A stretch of DNA of 64,000 nucleotides from an uncultured Bacteroidales bacterium. GTDB lineage: Bacteria; Bacteroidota; Bacteroidia; Bacteroidales; Muribaculaceae. Numbering within the stretch: the first letter of the stretch is position 1; each line of letters starts with the position of its first letter. Location: the NCBI GenBank assembly GCA_947173955.1, contig CAMWHE010000005.1, positions 16,098 through 80,097 on the forward strand, in the 5' to 3' direction. Shown piece by piece: positions 9,681 to 20,785 of the stretch. The translations under genes and the position numbers were made by a program. Under the pieces are notes generated by a model that was given only the letters and a program-made list of their open reading frames with translations, was not told the origin of the DNA and searched no databases.

Positions 9681-9715
9681 AAGAGGCCACCTGACAACTC
9701 ATCAGGCGGCCTCTT
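9681..9715. terminator. bidirectional terminator between xseB and the starch-binding gene
   Basis: A 14-bp stem with one mismatch (9681-9694 with 9702-9715) around a 7-base loop. It lies in the 73-base gap between two convergent genes. On the minus strand it is followed by a T-rich run (TTGTATTTTCTTGTT), on the plus strand by only a few T. Confidence 0.8.
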
Positions 9716-9735
9716 TCGTATAGTTAAGGGTTGGA

Positions 9736-11640
9736 TTATTTTACTACCTTATATGTCTTTTCACCCTGCTTCACAATGAAGAGACCTTTGACGGGATTAT
9801 CCACGCGGATACCCTGCAGGTTGTAGTAAACAGCCTCACACTCATTAATCTCGATTTCCGAAATACCGGTATATACAGTAGTGCTCGAAACACCGCTCAT
9901 ATCAGAGGTCTTAACTGTGAGATACACATTCTCGGTATCCTGTCCGGCCCATACCGGAGCAGGTTGGGCGTTCGGCAGCTCGGTAAGTGTGAAATTCAGG
10001 TCTCCGGCCGCACGGGACTCAGTGGCAGCAAATACCGGCGCATAACGCTTGGCATGAACGCGGAAGTCAACCTGATCCGTTCCGGCTGTCAGTTTGAAGG
10101 AGTGAGCGCAAGTGTATACACCTGCAGAGCCGTTGACAGCATCAAGCTTGTGAATAGTGCTGTTTTCACCATTTGTCACGGTCACAGTGACATCGGGAGC
10201 AGCGGCCTGAGTGAGGGTCGCAGTCCTGTCAGTAACATTTACTACGAATGTAGTGTTGGCAGGATAGTCAAAACTTACAGAACCGTCGGCCGCAACCTCT
10301 TTAAGAGGATATTCAATCACAAGTGATCCGGCAGACTCGGTAATACTGTTTACTACCGAAGGATCAAAATAGTAGTCGACACCATGGATGTTGAATTTCA
10401 GGCGGTCGTCAGCTGTAAGTTTACCGGTCCAGCTGTAAGCCTCGTCGTCGCCTTCGACCTGAGCCATGGCATAAGACTTAAAGCTGTGGTCATCGTCATC
10501 AGCATTATCGATAAGGATGTTGGCCTCACCGGTTGAGTTGCCGTATTCAAATGCGATAGTCATATTAAGGACATCTCTCGGATCAACGACTACAGTCCAG
10601 TCGCCGTTCTTGATGGTCCAGGTATATGCATTACCCTGCATCATCTGATATGTCTTGGACTCTGTGACATTCTGGTCACTTGTCACGCCCACGGGCTGAT
10701 ATCGAGTATTATTCTTATCGTCCCAGCCGGTAGCTGACGCACCATTAAATACGGCAAAATAGTTGGTATCGGTATCCGTGCTTGAGCAGTTGATATGAAT
10801 CTTATAAGTTCCTTCCTCCTGCTTTTCCAACTGGTGATCCCATGTCCATGTTCCGTTTACATTCCATGCACACCACCAGGGCTGCTTGACGATTTCGCCT
10901 TCACCGTTTTCAGATATAGTCAGCTCTTTTGTAGCGGGATCAAAAGTGAAGGTCGCATTAATAATATCTGAGCGGACAAACAGGTTTCTGTTATCCGTAG
11001 TATATTCATTTCTGCAGTGAAGAGTATATGACTGCCCGGGATAAACGCCTGTCAGAGTAGCAGGATCATCATTGTTTCCTGCGTCGGTTCCACCGTAGGA
11101 AGCATCCTGAGGCCAACCCGGACGACTGATTTTGAAAGAAGAGCCGGCCTCGATGGTAACACCTGTCAGTGTGTAAACTCCATCATCACCACGCGTAAAA
11201 AGATAATCCGGCTGAAAACTCCATGTACCGGTAAAAGAACCCACGATATATAGATCTGTAGGATCGACGACAGGCTCATCACCTCCGCCGACAGCTACGT
11301 ATGCGCCGTCAACGATATTGGCAATCAGCTTGCTGGCGCCCTGACCTCCTGAGTAAACGGCATTGTCCACTACGGGAATATCATCAGTCTGACCTTGTCC
11401 CCACTGGTTTCCGTTACGGAAAATAATAGTCTGGTGAGTCGTCTCCGCCTTGTAAAGTGGATGACCGTCGATGGTGACTAACTCTGTCGTACCCGCATAA
11501 TCGGCGCCAGGTCCGTTAAACTCCCACGTTCCTACTGTTGGCCAATTTGTACTGGAGTTGTCAAAATAGACTGTGGCAGCATTGACCTGAGATGCAGACA
11601 GCATGAATGCTCCTAAAAGAGCAAATAAAGATTTTTTCAT
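9736..11640 (-). CDS. secreted starch-binding-like protein with Por-type tail
   Basis: Exported protein of 634 aa. A signal peptide covers residues 1-21 (ending VNAA). The mature N-terminus YFDNSSTNWPTVGTWEF resembles CBM26-type starch-binding modules. A second segment from about residue 130 (DLYIVGSFTGTWSF...) resembles the SusE/SusF-type or CBM-like domain found in Bacteroidales starch-binding proteins. A third module surrounds residue ~255 (WWCAWNVNGTWTWDHQ). The last ~40 residues (YYNLQGIRVDNPVKGLFIV...) are a short Por/T9SS-like tail. No glycoside hydrolase domain is visible and no Sus genes are adjacent. I infer carbohydrate binding at the cell surface or in the medium; the exact sugar is not proven. 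Confidence 0.65.
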   Translation of the reverse strand: MKKSLFALLGAFMLSASQVNAATVYFDNSSTNWPTVGTWEFNGPGADYAGTTELVTIDGHPLYKAETTHQTIIFRNGNQWGQGQTDDIPVVDNAVYSGGQGASKLIANIVDGAYVAVGGGDEPVVDPTDLYIVGSFTGTWSFQPDYLFTRGDDGVYTLTGVTIEAGSSFKISRPGWPQDASYGGTDAGNNDDPATLTGVYPGQSYTLHCRNEYTTDNRNLFVRSDIINATFTFDPATKELTISENGEGEIVKQPWWCAWNVNGTWTWDHQLEKQEEGTYKIHINCSSTDTDTNYFAVFNGASATGWDDKNNTRYQPVGVTSDQNVTESKTYQMMQGNAYTWTIKNGDWTVVVDPRDVLNMTIAFEYGNSTGEANILIDNADDDDHSFKSYAMAQVEGDDEAYSWTGKLTADDRLKFNIHGVDYYFDPSVVNSITESAGSLVIEYPLKEVAADGSVSFDYPANTTFVVNVTDRTATLTQAAAPDVTVTVTNGENSTIHKLDAVNGSAGVYTCAHSFKLTAGTDQVDFRVHAKRYAPVFAATESRAAGDLNFTLTELPNAQPAPVWAGQDTENVYLTVKTSDMSGVSSTTVYTGISEIEINECEAVYYNLQGIRVDNPVKGLFIVKQGEKTYKVVK

Positions 11641-11833
11641 TATAGTAGATTTAAATAGTAAGTACGATACAGGGGTATCAATCAGCGAATTTTATGCCGG
11701 TCATACATGACTTTTTATAATATTTCCACTGCTATGTTAAAAGTAGTATGATTTTTCTAACTGAAAAAACAAATTAACACACAACCTGTATGTTTTTAAA
11801 ATTATTTAACCTACGTTAATATATGGATATCAT

Positions 11834-11862
11834 AAAAAAAAGAACTGCATAACTGCAGTTCT
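11834..11862 (-). terminator. terminator of the SurA-like lipoprotein gene
   Basis: On the minus strand, AGAACTGCA / TGCAGTTCT (11862-11854 with 11849-11841) forms a 9-bp perfect stem with a 4-base loop, followed by a run of T. A textbook intrinsic terminator about 30 bases after the stop at 11894. Confidence 0.88.
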
Positions 11863-11893
11863 AAACGTTTAAAGTGAGATCAGATACCATTGA

Positions 11894-12778
11894 CTACTCC
11901 AACGGGATATTGACTATTATACTTCCGTCTTTCAGCCCCTCATTATAAAGATCAAGACGGAGCTGTGAGTCATAAGCCAGACGCTGCTCATCGTAAAGCG
12001 TACGCCGTATCGACTCTTCCGCCCATTCGAAGGGCATAGTCGAACCGGTAGGGAGATAGTCCGTGATTTCGAGCAGATGAGTAAAACCATCGGAGGTGAC
12101 TTCAGCACCCTTGCGCGTGGCAAGGAATGCTTCGGGAGACGAGCCGAAGTCGATCGGCACACGGGTCTCTATCTGTTCCCAGTCGACCCAACGGTCGCGA
12201 AAATAATCAAAATGAATGACCCCCTGCAGATCCTCCTTTTCGAGTTTGTCAATATCCTCAGGCTTGGTCGATTTATAAAGCTTCTTTATAATCCGGAGCG
12301 ACGGAGAATCGGATGCGACCTTGATATAGACACCTTTCACCAGCGGGCGCTCGAGCACAAAGAGCGATTTATGATTGTCATAATAAGAGTGGATCGTATC
12401 ATCGGAAAATGACACATTTCCGTGCTGGTTAAACATCAGACGGCGGTATTCCCATGCGATCAATTCATTGCGGTAATCTTCTACCATTCTGTCGATCACG
12501 CTCATATCAGGAATACTCTTGACGGCCATTTCGCTCATCACCCTTGACTCAATCCATGACTTGACATAGCTGCGAACGAGCTTCGCACTGTCCTCGGCCG
12601 ACATACCGGGCGTGACAAGTTTAGCTATATCTGTTTTCGTCAGGCGCGACTGTCCTACACGAGCCACCAAAAGCGCGTCAATATCCGGTGCCGGCTTAGA
12701 ACAACCGGCAACGCCTATCAGAAGGAAGCCAAGCAGCGTAATTCGGGTAAACAGTCTTTTCACGATTCCGAATGCCAA
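11894..12778 (-). CDS. SurA-like periplasmic chaperone lipoprotein
   Basis: Lipoprotein of 294 aa. Basic-hydrophobic leader with lipobox LIGVAGC and acylated Cys26, so it is anchored in a membrane facing the periplasm. The region at residues 30-190 has the SurA/trigger-factor-like N-terminal helical pattern (VARVGQSRLTKTDIAKL, then helices). No clear parvulin active-site domain is seen, so it may be a pure chaperone. It starts 17 bases after a bona fide PpiC-type protein and very probably shares its transcript. Likely role: outer-membrane protein folding. Function is inferred from pattern and neighbour. Confidence 0.7.
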   Translation of the reverse strand: MAFGIVKRLFTRITLLGFLLIGVAGCSKPAPDIDALLVARVGQSRLTKTDIAKLVTPGMSAEDSAKLVRSYVKSWIESRVMSEMAVKSIPDMSVIDRMVEDYRNELIAWEYRRLMFNQHGNVSFSDDTIHSYYDNHKSLFVLERPLVKGVYIKVASDSPSLRIIKKLYKSTKPEDIDKLEKEDLQGVIHFDYFRDRWVDWEQIETRVPIDFGSSPEAFLATRKGAEVTSDGFTHLLEITDYLPTGSTMPFEWAEESIRRTLYDEQRLAYDSQLRLDLYNEGLKDGSIIVNIPLE

Positions 12779-12795
12779 ATTATTGAAACAATCTT

Positions 12796-14733
12796 TTAGC
12801 GCAATGACTTCAGTACTTTTTTATCAATCTTGACTTTGTGACGGGCACGCAGATCCTTGACCCACTTCTCTTCAAGCGAAGTCTGATAGTCGGCAGTTAT
12901 GGCGCCTCTGTCATCTGATACCGACATCGGACGCTCAAGCATTTCAGATTCGTATGCGGCAAATACCGGCCATTTTGAAGTACCCAGCGGCTTAACACCA
13001 CCAAATCCGAGATAATCGACAATGTCATTCTCTCCCTGAGAGGCTATCACGCGCTCTACTCTGACATTCTTGCCACAAAGCTGCTTAAGGACCTGTTCGA
13101 GATTTTTTCCTGCCACTTTATTTACAGCCAGGTAGTCGTTGATGCGATTCATAACCGAGTCACTTGTGGCAAATATCACATAGCTCCGGAATTTGGGCTT
13201 ATCCCATGTATAGCGGTCACGATGCTCATCAAACCATTTATTGAGACCTGCGGTATCTTCCTTGGCGCGTGTCCAGACTTCACGGTCGCTGATTTCGAAG
13301 AGCAACATGCCGTCGCGATACTCATTGAGCAGGTTGCGGTAGTCGCCGTTAGTCTGCGGGAGTTCAGCGATTTCCTTTTCCAGCACAACTTCATCGACCA
13401 TAGTATTCAGACGATTGAGGAAGAGTCCGGTGGAACTTGCAACCGATATATTTCCCATAGGAGACAATGAGCTCATCACTTCATTAAGCAGAATAGATCC
13501 TCCGTCATAAGTGGCAAGTGGAGCGGGCATCGAGCTTAAATTTTCCATTGCAGTCTTGTTCAACCCACCGTTATTGCGAATAACGGATTCCACCATCGCG
13601 ATAGCCGGACGATTCATAACGACATTGTATTTTTCCCGGAGCGCCTGTATTTTTGCTTTACGAGGGAGTGATTTACGCTCATCCCGCATGATGACACTGC
13701 GTATCATTGGCTCTGCCTCCTCGAATGACTCAAGACCGCGATGCCCCTCGCGCTTAATGATATGATATCCATAAGGAGTCTCAACGACAGAACTGATCTC
13801 ACCGTCGGCGAGGGCAAACGCCGCCTGTTCGAAAGAAGGAACCATCATGCCGGTTGTGAACTCAGGGAGGAGTCCTCCATTGCGGGCGCTACCGGGATCC
13901 TCACTTTCGGCAGTTGCGATCTCAGCGAAATCAGCACCGGCAAGCAGCAGAGCATGAATTGAGTCTATCTGCTGTTTTTTCATAGCCTTGACATCATCGG
14001 GGGCGCCGGCTGTGAGTTTGAGAATATGGCGTGCGGTCACATATCCGGATGCGGGACGGCGCGAATGCACTTTAATAATATGGTGGCCGAAATTGGTTGT
14101 AAATACAGGGGATACAGCTCCGACAGCAGTCTCATAAGCCATATCCTCGAACTGATAGGGATAACTGTTGGCTCTGATGAATCCCATATAGCCGCCTTTT
14201 TCGGCAGTCGAACTGTCGTAGGTATAATCGTGGGCGAGCTGCGCGAAGTCACCTCCATTGACTATCACCGTACGAATCGAATCCATCAGAGCTCCGTAAT
14301 GTACCTTCTCATCAGCGTTCTGACCGAGCGGGAGCATTATGTGGCTGACCTCTACATTCTCACGCATATGGTCGTAGACATTAGCTACGAGCTGGCGCTC
14401 GGTCTCCGTATCATATATATAGGGCTTTGCAAGCTCATGGGCATATCCGTCAAACTCCTGACGGAAAGCGGCTGTGGTGTCGATACCGGCAGCCTCGGCC
14501 TCGGCGACTTTCAGCTTATAATTGATAAACATATCGAGATATTCGTCGATAGTCTGCGGAACAAGCTGCTGCTCATTATTCTTATGATATAGATACTCAA
14601 ATTCGCCAACTGTGACCGGAGTACCATCTATTGTCAGAAGAACCTGATCGTCATGACTGACTTTCGGTTTAGCTGCGAAAACAGCATTGGCAGAGAAAAG
14701 CAGCACGCCGGCTGCCAGCAATATTTTTTTCAT
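12796..14733 (-). CDS. peptidylprolyl isomerase with two PpiC-type domains (SurA/PpiD-like)
   Basis: Exported protein of 645 aa with a signal peptide (residues 1-20, ending VFAAK). A SurA-N-like region comes first (LLTIDGTPVTVGEFEYLYHKN). Two parvulin/PpiC domains follow: about 115-225 (VEVSHIMLP ... GHHIIKVHSRRP) and about 228-330 (TARHILKL ... YGYHIIKREG). The C-terminal ~300 residues form a second foldase-like part. It is expected to act in the periplasm on nascent outer-membrane proteins. It lies between guaB and a smaller SurA-like lipoprotein on the same strand. A long hairpin separates it from guaB, so it may have its own promoter, which I could not locate. Confidence 0.88.
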   Translation of the reverse strand: MKKILLAAGVLLFSANAVFAAKPKVSHDDQVLLTIDGTPVTVGEFEYLYHKNNEQQLVPQTIDEYLDMFINYKLKVAEAEAAGIDTTAAFRQEFDGYAHELAKPYIYDTETERQLVANVYDHMRENVEVSHIMLPLGQNADEKVHYGALMDSIRTVIVNGGDFAQLAHDYTYDSSTAEKGGYMGFIRANSYPYQFEDMAYETAVGAVSPVFTTNFGHHIIKVHSRRPASGYVTARHILKLTAGAPDDVKAMKKQQIDSIHALLLAGADFAEIATAESEDPGSARNGGLLPEFTTGMMVPSFEQAAFALADGEISSVVETPYGYHIIKREGHRGLESFEEAEPMIRSVIMRDERKSLPRKAKIQALREKYNVVMNRPAIAMVESVIRNNGGLNKTAMENLSSMPAPLATYDGGSILLNEVMSSLSPMGNISVASSTGLFLNRLNTMVDEVVLEKEIAELPQTNGDYRNLLNEYRDGMLLFEISDREVWTRAKEDTAGLNKWFDEHRDRYTWDKPKFRSYVIFATSDSVMNRINDYLAVNKVAGKNLEQVLKQLCGKNVRVERVIASQGENDIVDYLGFGGVKPLGTSKWPVFAAYESEMLERPMSVSDDRGAITADYQTSLEEKWVKDLRARHKVKIDKKVLKSLR

Positions 14734-14764
14734 CGCGATATATTAAATAGCTGATTCAAAAGGA

Positions 14765-14794
14765 ATGCGTTATAAAACTATCTTTATAACGCAT
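14765..14794 (-). terminator. 12-bp perfect hairpin between guaB and the PpiC gene
   Basis: ATGCGTTATAAA (14765-14776) and TTTATAACGCAT (14783-14794) form a perfect 12-bp stem with a 6-base loop, in the 116-base gap. On the minus strand it is followed by TCCTTTTG, a modest T-tract. Probably a partial terminator of guaB; an operator function is possible. Confidence 0.6.
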
Positions 14795-14849
14795 CACTTC
14801 AAATATTATTGCCGGAAAGCGACAGATATTTATTTATCCCGCAATCCGT

Positions 14850-16380
<1,531 letters not shown>

Positions 16381-16445
16381 ACCCTATGACATCAAAAAAA
16401 ATTTGCCGGACTACCTAATAATACACGTAAGTGGACGATTTTTGC

Positions 16446-16453
16446 TATCTTTG
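16446..16453 (+). promoter_or_regulatory. -7 box of the RelA/SpoT gene
   Basis: TATCTTTG, an exact match to TAnnTTTG, 18 bases before the ATG at 16472. No good -33 TTG at the right distance. It is back to back with the guaB promoter within 145 bases. Confidence 0.55.
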
Positions 16454-16471
16454 CCTGCAAAACCACAGACA

Positions 16472-18679
16472 ATGACCTCATCAGAATTCACTCCGGCCGA
16501 ACGCACTCTGCTGCGTGACAATTACAGACGCCTGCTCAGCCTGAGCAAAGAGCTGGACGCAGAGCATGATGTCGAACCGCTCAAAAAGCTGATCCGAACG
16601 TCAGCCGAAGCGGGTATATATCATCGCGACAAGCACGGGATGAATCCGCTCATACACAATACGGACACAGCCCTTGCTTTCTGCGACCGCGTAAGCCCTG
16701 ACCGCAATATGGTCATAGCCATACTCGTCTACCGGTCATGCCACTCAGGCATTCTGACTGAAGAGGAGATCGCCGAGCGCTGGGGCGACGATGTAGCCAA
16801 GCTCGTCAGAGGACTTCTGAAGGTGTCGACCCTGTACAGCAAAAGTGCAGCAGTAGTCAGTGACAATTTCCGCCGCCTGCTAATGACCTTCGCCGAGGAC
16901 ATACGCGTGATTATAATAATGATAGTAGAGCGTCTGACCTTGATGCAGGCTATCAATCATCATCCCGATGAGGCCTTTGTCAGGGAGGTAGCCTATGAAG
17001 CCAACTATCTGTATGCGCCCCTCGCCCACCGACTCGGTCTATACTCCATCAAGTCGGAGCTTGAGGATCTGTCGCTGAAATATACCAACCGACGTATTTA
17101 CACCGACATCGCCCATCAGCTCAATGCGACAAAAACCAAGCGCGACGCCTACATAAAAGCATTCATCAATCCCGTCAAGGAAAAACTGACAGCAGCAGGA
17201 CTCAATTTTGAGATAAAAGGCCGAACGAAGTCGATCTATTCGATCTGGAACAAGATTAAAAAGCAGAAAGTCGATCTCGACCATATCTATGACCTGTTTG
17301 CTATCCGCATCATTCTTGACACTCCGCCTGAGAAGGAGAAAAGCGACTGCTGGCTCGTCTATTCGCTAATCACAGATATGTTCCAGCCCAATCCTTCGCG
17401 CATGAAGGACTGGATCAGCATACCCAAAAGCAATGGCTATGAGTCGCTTCATATCACAGTCGCCGGGCCTGACAACAAATGGGTCGAAGTCCAGATACGC
17501 ACACGCCGGATGGATCTCGTGGCCGAGAAAGGTCTTGCCGCGCACTGGCGATACAAAGGAATCAAGAGCGAAAGCAATCTCGACTCCTGGATGAACAATG
17601 TGCGCGACATCCTCGAGGCAGCCGACTCGGGCCCGATGGAGCTGATGCGCAACTTCAAGATGGATATTTATGACAAGGAAGTATTCGTCTTCACACCCAA
17701 AGGAGATCTCTTTCAACTGCCGCAGGGAGCCACACTCCTTGACTTCGCATTCAACATTCACTCCAAAGTCGGGACTCAGTGCATAGGCGGCCGCGTCAAC
17801 GGCAAGAATGAAAAGCTCGGCTACAAGCTCTGCAGCGGCGACACTGTAGAGATCCTCACCTCCCCTACCCAACAACCCAAACTCGACTGGCTGAACATCG
17901 TCGTGACCTCGAAAGCACGCACCAAGATACGACAGTCGATCAATGAGATGAATAACCGCGGTACCGAGCTGGCCCGCGAGATGCTTGAGCGGCGCTTCAA
18001 AAACCGCAAAATCGAACTGGAAGAGGCGCTCCTGATGAAGCTCATCAAAAAGATGGGATTCAAGACCGTGACCGATTTCTTCAATGAAGTGACGGCCGAG
18101 CGTCTTGACATCAACTCGATAATCGAACGGTATCTTGAGCTTCAGGCGCCTCAGGAGCAGGAAGAACCGACCCGCAGCGCAAGCGAATTTACCCTCCAGA
18201 CCGAACCGGAGCAGAGCAGCTCCCGCTCAGACGATGTACTTGTAATCGGCAACGACATAAAGGGGCTTAACTATCGCCTTGCCAAATGCTGTAACCCGAT
18301 CTACGGAGACAATGTATTCGGATTTATTTCGGCGGAAGGTGTCGTTAAAGTACATCGCACTGACTGCCCGAATGCGCGGAACATCATGGAGCGCTATCCC
18401 TACCGCATAATACGCGTGAAATGGTCAGGTAAGGCCGGATCACAGTTTATCGCCACCCTGAATGTCCTTGGCAACGACAATATCGGTATCGTCACCAATC
18501 TCACATCAATAATAAATAAAGAGAAGAATGTCAGCCTCCGAGGCATATCCATCGACTCCAACGACGGACTCTTCCACGGCAATATAACTGTTGGCGTCGA
18601 CGACCTGTCTTCTCTAAACTCCCTTATAAAGAAATTAGTAACCGTAAAAGGCGTAAAAAATGTGCAACGCAGCAACTAA
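16472..18679 (+). CDS. RelA/SpoT-family (p)ppGpp synthetase, HD residues lost
   Basis: Long RSH protein (735 aa) that makes the alarmone (p)ppGpp from ATP and GTP/GDP. Layout: degenerate HD region (about 30-190); synthetase domain (about 240-375) with GRTKSIYSIWNKI, RMKD at 310-313 and NGYESLH from 321; TGS domain (about 390-460); a Cys-containing segment LAKCCNPIYGD (about 605); C-terminal ACT domain (about 650-735). In the HD region the expected His-Asp pair is Tyr87-Arg88 (ILVYRSCHSG), and the later conserved Asp/His site reads IVERLTLMQ. Hydrolase activity is therefore unlikely. The RxKD form of the synthetase motif is the one usual in bifunctional enzymes. The ATG at 16472 is chosen because the upstream extension runs through the promoter. 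Confidence 0.9.
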   Translation: MTSSEFTPAERTLLRDNYRRLLSLSKELDAEHDVEPLKKLIRTSAEAGIYHRDKHGMNPLIHNTDTALAFCDRVSPDRNMVIAILVYRSCHSGILTEEEIAERWGDDVAKLVRGLLKVSTLYSKSAAVVSDNFRRLLMTFAEDIRVIIIMIVERLTLMQAINHHPDEAFVREVAYEANYLYAPLAHRLGLYSIKSELEDLSLKYTNRRIYTDIAHQLNATKTKRDAYIKAFINPVKEKLTAAGLNFEIKGRTKSIYSIWNKIKKQKVDLDHIYDLFAIRIILDTPPEKEKSDCWLVYSLITDMFQPNPSRMKDWISIPKSNGYESLHITVAGPDNKWVEVQIRTRRMDLVAEKGLAAHWRYKGIKSESNLDSWMNNVRDILEAADSGPMELMRNFKMDIYDKEVFVFTPKGDLFQLPQGATLLDFAFNIHSKVGTQCIGGRVNGKNEKLGYKLCSGDTVEILTSPTQQPKLDWLNIVVTSKARTKIRQSINEMNNRGTELAREMLERRFKNRKIELEEALLMKLIKKMGFKTVTDFFNEVTAERLDINSIIERYLELQAPQEQEEPTRSASEFTLQTEPEQSSSRSDDVLVIGNDIKGLNYRLAKCCNPIYGDNVFGFISAEGVVKVHRTDCPNARNIMERYPYRIIRVKWSGKAGSQFIATLNVLGNDNIGIVTNLTSIINKEKNVSLRGISIDSNDGLFHGNITVGVDDLSSLNSLIKKLVTVKGVKNVQRSN

Positions 18680-19493
18680 ACTGATAGCTACAACCGCTTT
18701 AGCGACAATGATCACAGCCTGTTCAGGCAATTCCGGTAAAATCGACCCGGCGACCGAACTTTACAATCAGGCCGAAGCTCAATATCAGGCCGGAAATCCG
18801 CAACAGGTCTATTTACTACTCGACTCCATCAAGAGCGCATATCCCGATTCCGTCGGTCTGCAACGCCGCGGACTAATGTTGCGCCGACAGGCATTCTTGA
18901 TAGAACTGGCGGACGAAATTGTCCTTGTCGACGACTCGATCAATCAGTGCATAGCCGATGTCAACGCCCTAAAGCCCTTGATCAAGACTATTAATGACCC
19001 ACGTCTGGTCGAGCCTTACTCGGTAGCCGCGGCAGGCTATAATCCTGACTTTCTCTCTACGACCGGCATTCAGGCCCGAATAGATGATGCCGGACAATTC
19101 TACATTATCAGTTCCCTCCAGTCGGCTCTGAAACATACGGGTATCAAACTGACAGCCTCTTCAGAATCGGCTGAAGCCGGGCCCGTTCCGTTTGACGGCG
19201 AGCTTAATTACCGTATCAACGGGTCGGAAGTAATCACATTCTCACCTATGCAGAGTCAGGCAATAGGCGAATTTGCCTCATCACATCGCGATCAGGGAGC
19301 CACGCTGCAGTTCACCGGAGGCAAATCACATTCTGTAAAGCTTAACGCCAAACAGGTGAACGCCATAGCTGACTGTTATGACTACTCCAAAGCCATGACC
19401 CGCGGCCGGCTCCTATCGCTCCAACGCGAAAAACTCACGCGACAGCAGCAGCTTACAACATCTCAGATCGATCAGCTTAAGAGCGCCAACTAA
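18660..19493 (+). CDS. lipoprotein of unknown function
   Basis: Lipoprotein of 277 aa. A leader with ITACSG gives a lipid-modified Cys21. The N-terminal part of the mature protein has a TPR-like flavour (ATELYNQAEAQYQAGNPQQVYLLLDSI), and the C-terminus is a charged helix (LSLQREKLTRQQQL). The middle holds no motif that I recognise. It overlaps the 3' end of the RSH gene by 20 bases and so is coupled to it. Function unknown. Confidence 0.75.
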   Translation: MCNAATKLIATTALATMITACSGNSGKIDPATELYNQAEAQYQAGNPQQVYLLLDSIKSAYPDSVGLQRRGLMLRRQAFLIELADEIVLVDDSINQCIADVNALKPLIKTINDPRLVEPYSVAAAGYNPDFLSTTGIQARIDDAGQFYIISSLQSALKHTGIKLTASSESAEAGPVPFDGELNYRINGSEVITFSPMQSQAIGEFASSHRDQGATLQFTGGKSHSVKLNAKQVNAIADCYDYSKAMTRGRLLSLQREKLTRQQQLTTSQIDQLKSAN

Positions 19494-19570
19494 AAACCGC
19501 TTGATTAGAGCTTAAGACTGAAAGAACCTTTTTCACGCGCGCATGTTCATAATACTATAAATAATAAAAT

Positions 19571-20785
19571 ATGAACACCACGGACTCCAACACTACCAAC
19601 TCGACACGCGGGTTTGTAGGTTTTGTCATTTTCATGGCCGTACTCGGAGCGTTCAGCTCCCTGGTCAATGATATGTATCTGCCTACGATGCCCGCCATGA
19701 AGCATGAATTTCACACTACAACATCGATGACTCAGCTTGGTCTGACCTTCGCCATGATAGGAATGGGTATCGGATCAGTCTTCCTCGGGTCATTAAGCGA
19801 CCGTTACGGCCGAAAACCGGTACTATTTGCATCGCTTATCGTGTTTGTAGTTGCTACGGCAGTATCCTTACTATCCCAAAATATCACATTCTTTATTATA
19901 TGCAGATTTTTCCAGGGCTTCGGAGCTGCAGGCCCCATGGTTCTGTCCACGTCTATCCCTGCTGACGAATACACAGGGCGTCAACTGGCCAAAGTCATGG
20001 CTCTGGTAGGCGCGATAAACGGCATCGCCCCTGCTGCAGGACCGCTTATAGGTGGCCTGATGGCCGACTTCGTAGGATGGAGAGGTATTTTCGTCGTACT
20101 GCTTGTCATAGGCCTTGCGGTGACATTTAAGGTCTACAGGATGAAAGAGTCGCTTCCTCCGGAGCGCCGCGCCACATCCGACAGTCTTAAATCCTATTGG
20201 AGCCGTTACCGCACAATGCTTTCCAACCGGCGATTTATGCTCTATGTCGTCATAAAATCCATCGGTATCGCCCTACTCTACGCCTATATATCCTCCGCAC
20301 CGTTTATTATCCAGAGTCATTATGGATTCACGGCGCTGCAGTTCGGTCTCATCTTCGGAGGGAATGCACTCGCAATCGCAGTAGGATCAGCCCTGGCCAT
20401 GAAATTCAAGGTCATGAAGCAGGGGCTGGTGGTAGGTTGCGTAGGTATATTCGTACTGGCAGTTGCCGAGGCATTTATCATGTACCATTCGCTCGGATTC
20501 ATTCTATATGAAATTGCCGCAGTACCGATGCTGCTGTTCAGCGGCATGATATTCTCCAGTGCCAACACACTCGCAATGGAGGTGGGCCGAAGCGAAGCAG
20601 GCACCTCCTCTGCAATCCTTTCACTTGTCAAATACATAATGGCCGGCATCGCCGCACCGCTTGTCGGACTCGGTAACCTTATGCACTCGTCAGCCATCGT
20701 ATTTGTCGGTTGCGCCGTTATCGCTCTTGTTCTCGCCATTCCGGCCTATAAACTGTCTCCTCTTCAGGACATGATAAAAAAATGA
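19571..20785 (+). CDS. Bcr/CflA-family MFS drug efflux transporter
   Basis: Inner-membrane major facilitator protein of 404 aa with about 12 hydrophobic helices. MFS motif A is seen as GSLSDRYGRKPVL (about residues 75-88). NDMYLPTMPAM near residue 35 and PAAGPLIGG (about 155) are typical of the Bcr/CflA subfamily (proton-driven export of bicyclomycin, chloramphenicol and similar compounds). Specific substrate not predictable. It starts 77 bases after the lipoprotein gene, and its stop codon overlaps a bidirectional terminator. Confidence 0.88.
   Translation: MNTTDSNTTNSTRGFVGFVIFMAVLGAFSSLVNDMYLPTMPAMKHEFHTTTSMTQLGLTFAMIGMGIGSVFLGSLSDRYGRKPVLFASLIVFVVATAVSLLSQNITFFIICRFFQGFGAAGPMVLSTSIPADEYTGRQLAKVMALVGAINGIAPAAGPLIGGLMADFVGWRGIFVVLLVIGLAVTFKVYRMKESLPPERRATSDSLKSYWSRYRTMLSNRRFMLYVVIKSIGIALLYAYISSAPFIIQSHYGFTALQFGLIFGGNALAIAVGSALAMKFKVMKQGLVVGCVGIFVLAVAEAFIMYHSLGFILYEIAAVPMLLFSGMIFSSANTLAMEVGRSEAGTSSAILSLVKYIMAGIAAPLVGLGNLMHSSAIVFVGCAVIALVLAIPAYKLSPLQDMIKK

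Noticed and set aside
14026..14592. A 188-codon plus-strand frame opposite the PpiC-type gene
   Set aside because: Antisense to a clear two-domain isomerase; no independent support.
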